NCBI GenBank assembly: GCA_018817865.1
Contig: JAHITG010000106.1
Coordinates: 1 to 10,014, forward strand
Direction of reading: 5' to 3'
DNA: 10,014 nt
DNA from: Spirochaetota bacterium
GTDB lineage: Bacteria > Spirochaetota > JAHITG01
Under the pieces are notes generated by a model that did not search any database, was not told where the DNA came from, and saw nothing but the letters and a program-made list of their open reading frames with translations. The position numbers and the translations under genes were made by a program. Shown here one piece after another: positions 7,261 to 10,014 of the stretch. Each line of letters starts with the position of its first letter. Position 1 is the stretch's first letter.

Positions 7261-8595
7261 TTAAAACGCTCCTTCTCCTTTAAATACGGTTACAACCGTT
7301 TTAAAAATGATCTCACTATCCAGCAGTAAGGAATAATTGTTTATATAGTACAGGTCCATCTTTAATTTCGTATCAATATCAAGTTCCTGCCGCCCCCGGA
7401 TCTGTGCATACCCGGTTAATCCCGGCTTAATATGCAGAACTTTTCTCTGCCAGGTCTTGTACTTCTTTACCACTTCAACGACTTCCGGTCGAGGACCGAC
7501 AACACTCATATTCCCTATTAAAATATCATAGAATTGAGGCAATTCATCGAGACTCCATCTCCTTAAAAATCTTCCCGTTTTTGTAATTCTGGTGTCGTTT
7601 TTTCTTGTCAATTTAGGACCCACTTTATCTGCCTTTGCTATCATGGTCCTGAATTTGTGAACAAAAAAAGGCTTACCGTTTCTGCCTGCGCGAAGCTGTT
7701 TATAGATCAATTGCCCGGGAGAACCTGTTTTTATTAAAAATCCAATAATAAGAAAAAGAGGAGAGACAGCGATCAAAAAGATCAGAGAGAAGAGTATATC
7801 AAAACATCGTTTTAATGCTCTGTTTAAAAGGGATATAGGTTGACTTACAGGTTCAAGGATAGGAAAATTCTCAAATTCATCGATCTTGGACCGGCCTGTT
7901 ACGATCTCATAAAAATTAGGAATGATCAGATATTCCAGGCCGCTATTTTCCAGTTCCGTCATGATACGCAGTTTATTCTCCGTTTTTTCATTGGGAAGAG
8001 CGATCACGGCTAAATTGACATTATATTGATTAATAATCTTCTTTAAATTCTTGAGACTGCCCAGTATCTTATATTTATTAAAAACACGGGTGCCGATGCT
8101 CTTTTTATTATCAATAAACCCCACTATTTTCCAGTATTTATTTGTGAACATTTCGCTATCATCAATGAGCCTTTTTGCAGACTCTGTCGCTCCCATTATG
8201 ACAACATTCTTTATATTATTCCTGATCAGAAAAAGCTTCCAAAAAATATAATGTTTTATCAGTAATAAAAGTGCTGTATAGAAGAGGGAAAAGAATATAA
8301 CAGACCGTGAATATGCCAGGGTCCTGCTGAAGAAGGTGACTGCCCCTATCAGAACGGTTGAGAAGAGAGCAGCTTTCATAATTGAAGAGGAAAGCATTAA
8401 AAAACTCTTTATTTTATTTTCATATGCTTTATTGGAATAGAGGGCCCAGATCCTGATCAGGGTTATCAGGAACCATATAGAATGATAATGAGCGATCTCA
8501 TTTTCCGGAAGAGGCAAACCGAACCTGGTTAAAAACGCCAGAAATTCAGCACAATTGACCAGCAATATATCAATTAATACAGAAAGAAATACCAT
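7261..8595 (-). CDS. Undecaprenyl-phosphate sugar phosphotransferase (initiating glycosyltransferase)
   Basis: Starts glycan repeat assembly by moving a sugar-1-phosphate from an NDP-sugar to undecaprenyl phosphate in the inner membrane. Seen: 444 residues. About four N-terminal membrane segments (1-120) are followed by a Rossmann-like module (131-250) with 'GFIDN' (159-163). A further membrane/re-entrant helix (about 267-289) leads to the bacterial sugar transferase domain: 'KRCFD' (262-266), 'KFRTM' (314-318), 'SLDELPQ' (348-354, Asp-Glu catalytic pair), 'GNMSVVGPRPE' (361-371), 'KPGLTGYAQIRGR' (390-402). The tail 'KGEGAF' is typical of the family, and its codons double as the ribosome binding site of the next gene. 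AGGA lies 7 bases before the ATG, overlapping the wecB stop region. The sugar used cannot be read from sequence. Family firm. Confidence 0.94.
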   Translation of the reverse strand: MVFLSVLIDILLVNCAEFLAFLTRFGLPLPENEIAHYHSIWFLITLIRIWALYSNKAYENKIKSFLMLSSSIMKAALFSTVLIGAVTFFSRTLAYSRSVIFFSLFYTALLLLIKHYIFWKLFLIRNNIKNVVIMGATESAKRLIDDSEMFTNKYWKIVGFIDNKKSIGTRVFNKYKILGSLKNLKKIINQYNVNLAVIALPNEKTENKLRIMTELENSGLEYLIIPNFYEIVTGRSKIDEFENFPILEPVSQPISLLNRALKRCFDILFSLIFLIAVSPLFLIIGFLIKTGSPGQLIYKQLRAGRNGKPFFVHKFRTMIAKADKVGPKLTRKNDTRITKTGRFLRRWSLDELPQFYDILIGNMSVVGPRPEVVEVVKKYKTWQRKVLHIKPGLTGYAQIRGRQELDIDTKLKMDLYYINNYSLLLDSEIIFKTVVTVFKGEGAF

Positions 8596-8604
8596 TTACC
8601 TGTC

Positions 8605-9675
8605 CTATAAAAATTTCCTCAAAACTTGTATGATCTTTTCCGAAGTATCCCCTTTTCCATAAGGATAAAAAAAGGGCTTCTTCTTGAAATTCCCCACAGT
8701 AAATTTAACTATTTTAGATCTGTCAGCGCCGGCGAGCCTTGTCCATCCGTATTGAACGAGCTCTTTCCACTCTGATTCCTCCCGCAGAACAACCACTTCT
8801 TTTTTAAGATAAAAAGCCTCTTTCTGAAGACCTCCTGAATCCGTAAGGACGCGCCTGGCATGCAGTGTTAAATTAAGAATATCCAGATACCCTATAGGAT
8901 CGATCATCAGGATCTTATCTGTGTTCCATTTTAAGTTATGATGCTTTATGAACTTCTTTGTCCGCGGATGCACGGGAAAGATGACCTTAAGATCAAGAGA
9001 GGAGAGGGCCTGAAGAATGTTTTTTAAATTCTTTGCATTATCTGTATTAGCCGGACGGTGAACCGTTGCCAGATAATAATCATTAATACAGACATCATGA
9101 TCCCTGCATATTTGTGATCTTTTTCCTGCGATCTTAATATTCTCAAGCAGTGCATCATACATGATATCACCGACAAGGTACGCCTTATCTGAAAGTCCTT
9201 CTCTCTTTAAATTATCCATGCCGATCCTCGAGGGAACAAAGAGAAGATCACTGACATGATCCGAAACGATCCTGTTGTGTTCTTCCGGCATCTTCCTGTT
9301 GTGAGAGCGTAAGCCCGCTTCAACATGAGCTACGGAAATATGAAGTTTCACGGCTGCCAGTGCCCCGGCAACAGTGGAATTCGTATCTCCGTATATGATC
9401 ACAAGGTCCGGCTTCTCCTTCAATAGAATACCTTCGATCTGAATGAGCATCTTTCCGGTCTGTTCACCATGTGTACCGCTGCCGACACCCAGATTATAGT
9501 CAGGACGGGGGATCTTTAATTCTTTAAAGAAGAGGTCAGACATGTTCCTGTCATAATGCTGTCCTGTATGAATGATCTTTTCTGTATACACTTGTCGCAA
9601 TTTACGCGTTAACGGGGCGGCTTTAATGAACTGGGGCCTGGCACCAATTACTGATATGATCTTTTTCTTCTTCAT
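8605..9675 (-). CDS. wecB: UDP-N-acetylglucosamine 2-epimerase (non-hydrolysing)
   Basis: Interconverts UDP-GlcNAc and UDP-ManNAc in the cytoplasm, feeding surface glycan synthesis. Seen: 356 residues, a normal length. It has 'GARPQFIKAAP' (11-21), 'HTGQHYD' (36-42), 'YGDTNST' (95-101), 'VEAGLRS' (118-124) followed by 'PEEHNR' (130-135), 'TVHRPAN' (204-210), 'HPRT' (236-239), 'DPIGYLD' (259-265), 'TDSGGLQKEAF' (278-288) and 'REESEWKELV' (298-307). Together these cover both halves of the GT-B-like epimerase fold and its UDP site. GARPQ replaces the GTRPE of the E. coli type, a form I believe is common in one subfamily. Only a weak Shine-Dalgarno-like purine stretch (TAAGA) precedes the ATG. 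The gene begins just after a short 10-bp-periodic repeat and an AT-rich gap. Enzyme class firm; which downstream sugar is made is unknown. Confidence 0.95.
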   Translation of the reverse strand: MKKKKIISVIGARPQFIKAAPLTRKLRQVYTEKIIHTGQHYDRNMSDLFFKELKIPRPDYNLGVGSGTHGEQTGKMLIQIEGILLKEKPDLVIIYGDTNSTVAGALAAVKLHISVAHVEAGLRSHNRKMPEEHNRIVSDHVSDLLFVPSRIGMDNLKREGLSDKAYLVGDIMYDALLENIKIAGKRSQICRDHDVCINDYYLATVHRPANTDNAKNLKNILQALSSLDLKVIFPVHPRTKKFIKHHNLKWNTDKILMIDPIGYLDILNLTLHARRVLTDSGGLQKEAFYLKKEVVVLREESEWKELVQYGWTRLAGADRSKIVKFTVGNFKKKPFFYPYGKGDTSEKIIQVLRKFL

Positions 9676-9690
9676 TTTATAATCTTATTA

Positions 9691-9721
9691 GCCACAGAAT
9701 CACACAGAAATGTACAGAAAT
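9691..9721. repeat. Three 10-bp-periodic CACAGAA-type repeats before wecB
   Basis: Three tandem degenerate 10-mers read CCACAGAATC, ACACAGAAAT and GTACAGAAAT, with the core ACAGAA at 9694, 9704 and 9714. An inverted partner TCTGTGT occurs at 9759-9765. Strings of this type ('gccacagaa-cacagaa') recur as intergenic repeats in many environmental bacterial genomes, to my recollection. It sits 16 bases before the wecB start, so it would be in the wecB 5' UTR or promoter region. No confident promoter is seen in the AT-rich 9676-9836 gap. Confidence 0.5.
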
Positions 9722-9836
9722 TTCTTATTTCATTATTAAATATTTTAATCAATAATTGTCTGTGTATTCTATATTTATAGTTCTAATTTTTATATTTAAT
9801 CTTTTTCATATATTAATATTTAATAAATCAACAATA

Positions 9837-10014
9837 CTATTTCACAATATAAAATAACAATTTCTCAAACTTATCAGATATATATTTTCTGTTAAAATGT
9901 TTAATAATATACTTCCTTGCATTCCTGGAATAACTTACCAGTTTATTTTTCTTTTTGTATAAATATTTTATCTTTTTCACCATCTCATTGGCATTTTCAG
10001 GCTCAAAGACCTCT
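9837..10014 (-). CDS. Glycosyltransferase, GT4-like, C-terminal fragment (cut by window edge)
   Basis: An open frame enters from the right edge and ends at TAG (9839-9837), giving 58 residues beginning 'EVFEPENANEMVKKI'. It continues 'YSRNARKYIIKHFNRKYISDKFEKLL'. The pattern 'EPENANEMVKKI...L' then 'S.NAR.YI..HF....I.DKFE.L' is the typical C-terminal end of GT-B family 4 glycosyltransferases: the acidic nucleotide-sugar-side helix, then the closing helix crossing back to the N-terminal domain. The lysine-rich fragment is about 25% GC, much lower than the genes to its left. Position upstream of wecB on the same strand suggests it extends the same surface glycan. The catalytic part is outside the window, so donor and acceptor are unknown. 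Confidence 0.7.
   Translation of the reverse strand, partial: EVFEPENANEMVKKIKYLYKKKNKLVSYSRNARKYIIKHFNRKYISDKFEKLLFYIVK

Noticed and set aside
9676..9836. A promoter for wecB in the AT-rich gap
   Set aside because: Several TTGATT-like and TAATAT-like strings occur, but at about 12% GC these are expected by chance and none pairs with good spacing.
1..10014. A new defence, mobile or otherwise undescribed multi-gene system
   Set aside because: Every complete gene belongs to a recognisable housekeeping or envelope-glycan family. No nuclease-plus-sensor modules, transposases, recombinases or repeat arrays are present.

Overview
The window looks like chromosomal DNA of an AT-rich Gram-negative (diderm) bacterium. 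Lipid A kinase (LpxK) and Kdo transferase (WaaA) genes are present, which implies a lipopolysaccharide outer membrane. The gene set and order (DUF374 acyltransferase, waaA, lpxK and tyrS beside a large dehydratase, a polyprenyl-phosphate sugar transferase and wecB) would fit an uncultured lineage such as Candidatus Omnitrophota. That placement is a guess from gene content, not a demonstrated assignment.

Left part, plus strand: groES starts at 28 with a strong Shine-Dalgarno. It is not followed by groEL. After a 201-base gap with a plausible sigma70 promoter comes a bifunctional-nuclease-family (DUF151) gene, 526-1017, which ends in a textbook intrinsic terminator at 1054-1090. Just past this is a 71-base element made of two palindromic hairpins in inverted orientation (1093-1163). 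It looks like a REP/BIME-type or MITE-like interspersed repeat and sits between convergent genes.

Middle and right part, all minus strand, transcribed right to left: a partial GT4-like glycosyltransferase (9837 to the window edge), wecB, a membrane sugar-phosphate transferase, a WbpM/CapD/PglF-type NDP-sugar 4,6-dehydratase, a DUF374 acyltransferase-like protein, waaA, lpxK and tyrS. From wecB to lpxK the genes are 0-9 bases apart or overlap by 1-4 bases, so they are probably one operon. Inferred working: WecB and the dehydratase modify UDP-GlcNAc-type sugars; the sugar transferase loads the first sugar phosphate onto undecaprenyl phosphate; the glycosyltransferase extends the chain; WaaA, LpxK and possibly the DUF374 protein build the lipid A-Kdo anchor. 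TyrS is housekeeping. Its start codon lies 10 bases after the -10 box of a perfect-consensus promoter (TTGACA-N16-TATAAT), and there is no Shine-Dalgarno, so its mRNA from this promoter should be leaderless or nearly so.

Upstream of wecB the base composition falls sharply: about 12% GC across 9721-9840 and about 25% in the partial glycosyltransferase, against about half in a sampled stretch of wecB. This may mark the edge of a variable glycan cassette. I see no phage, IS, CRISPR, toxin-antitoxin or defence genes, and no evidence for a wholly new system. The most unusual items are the leaderless tyrS promoter, the twin-hairpin repeat, the 10-bp-periodic repeat before wecB, and the high density of GATC.
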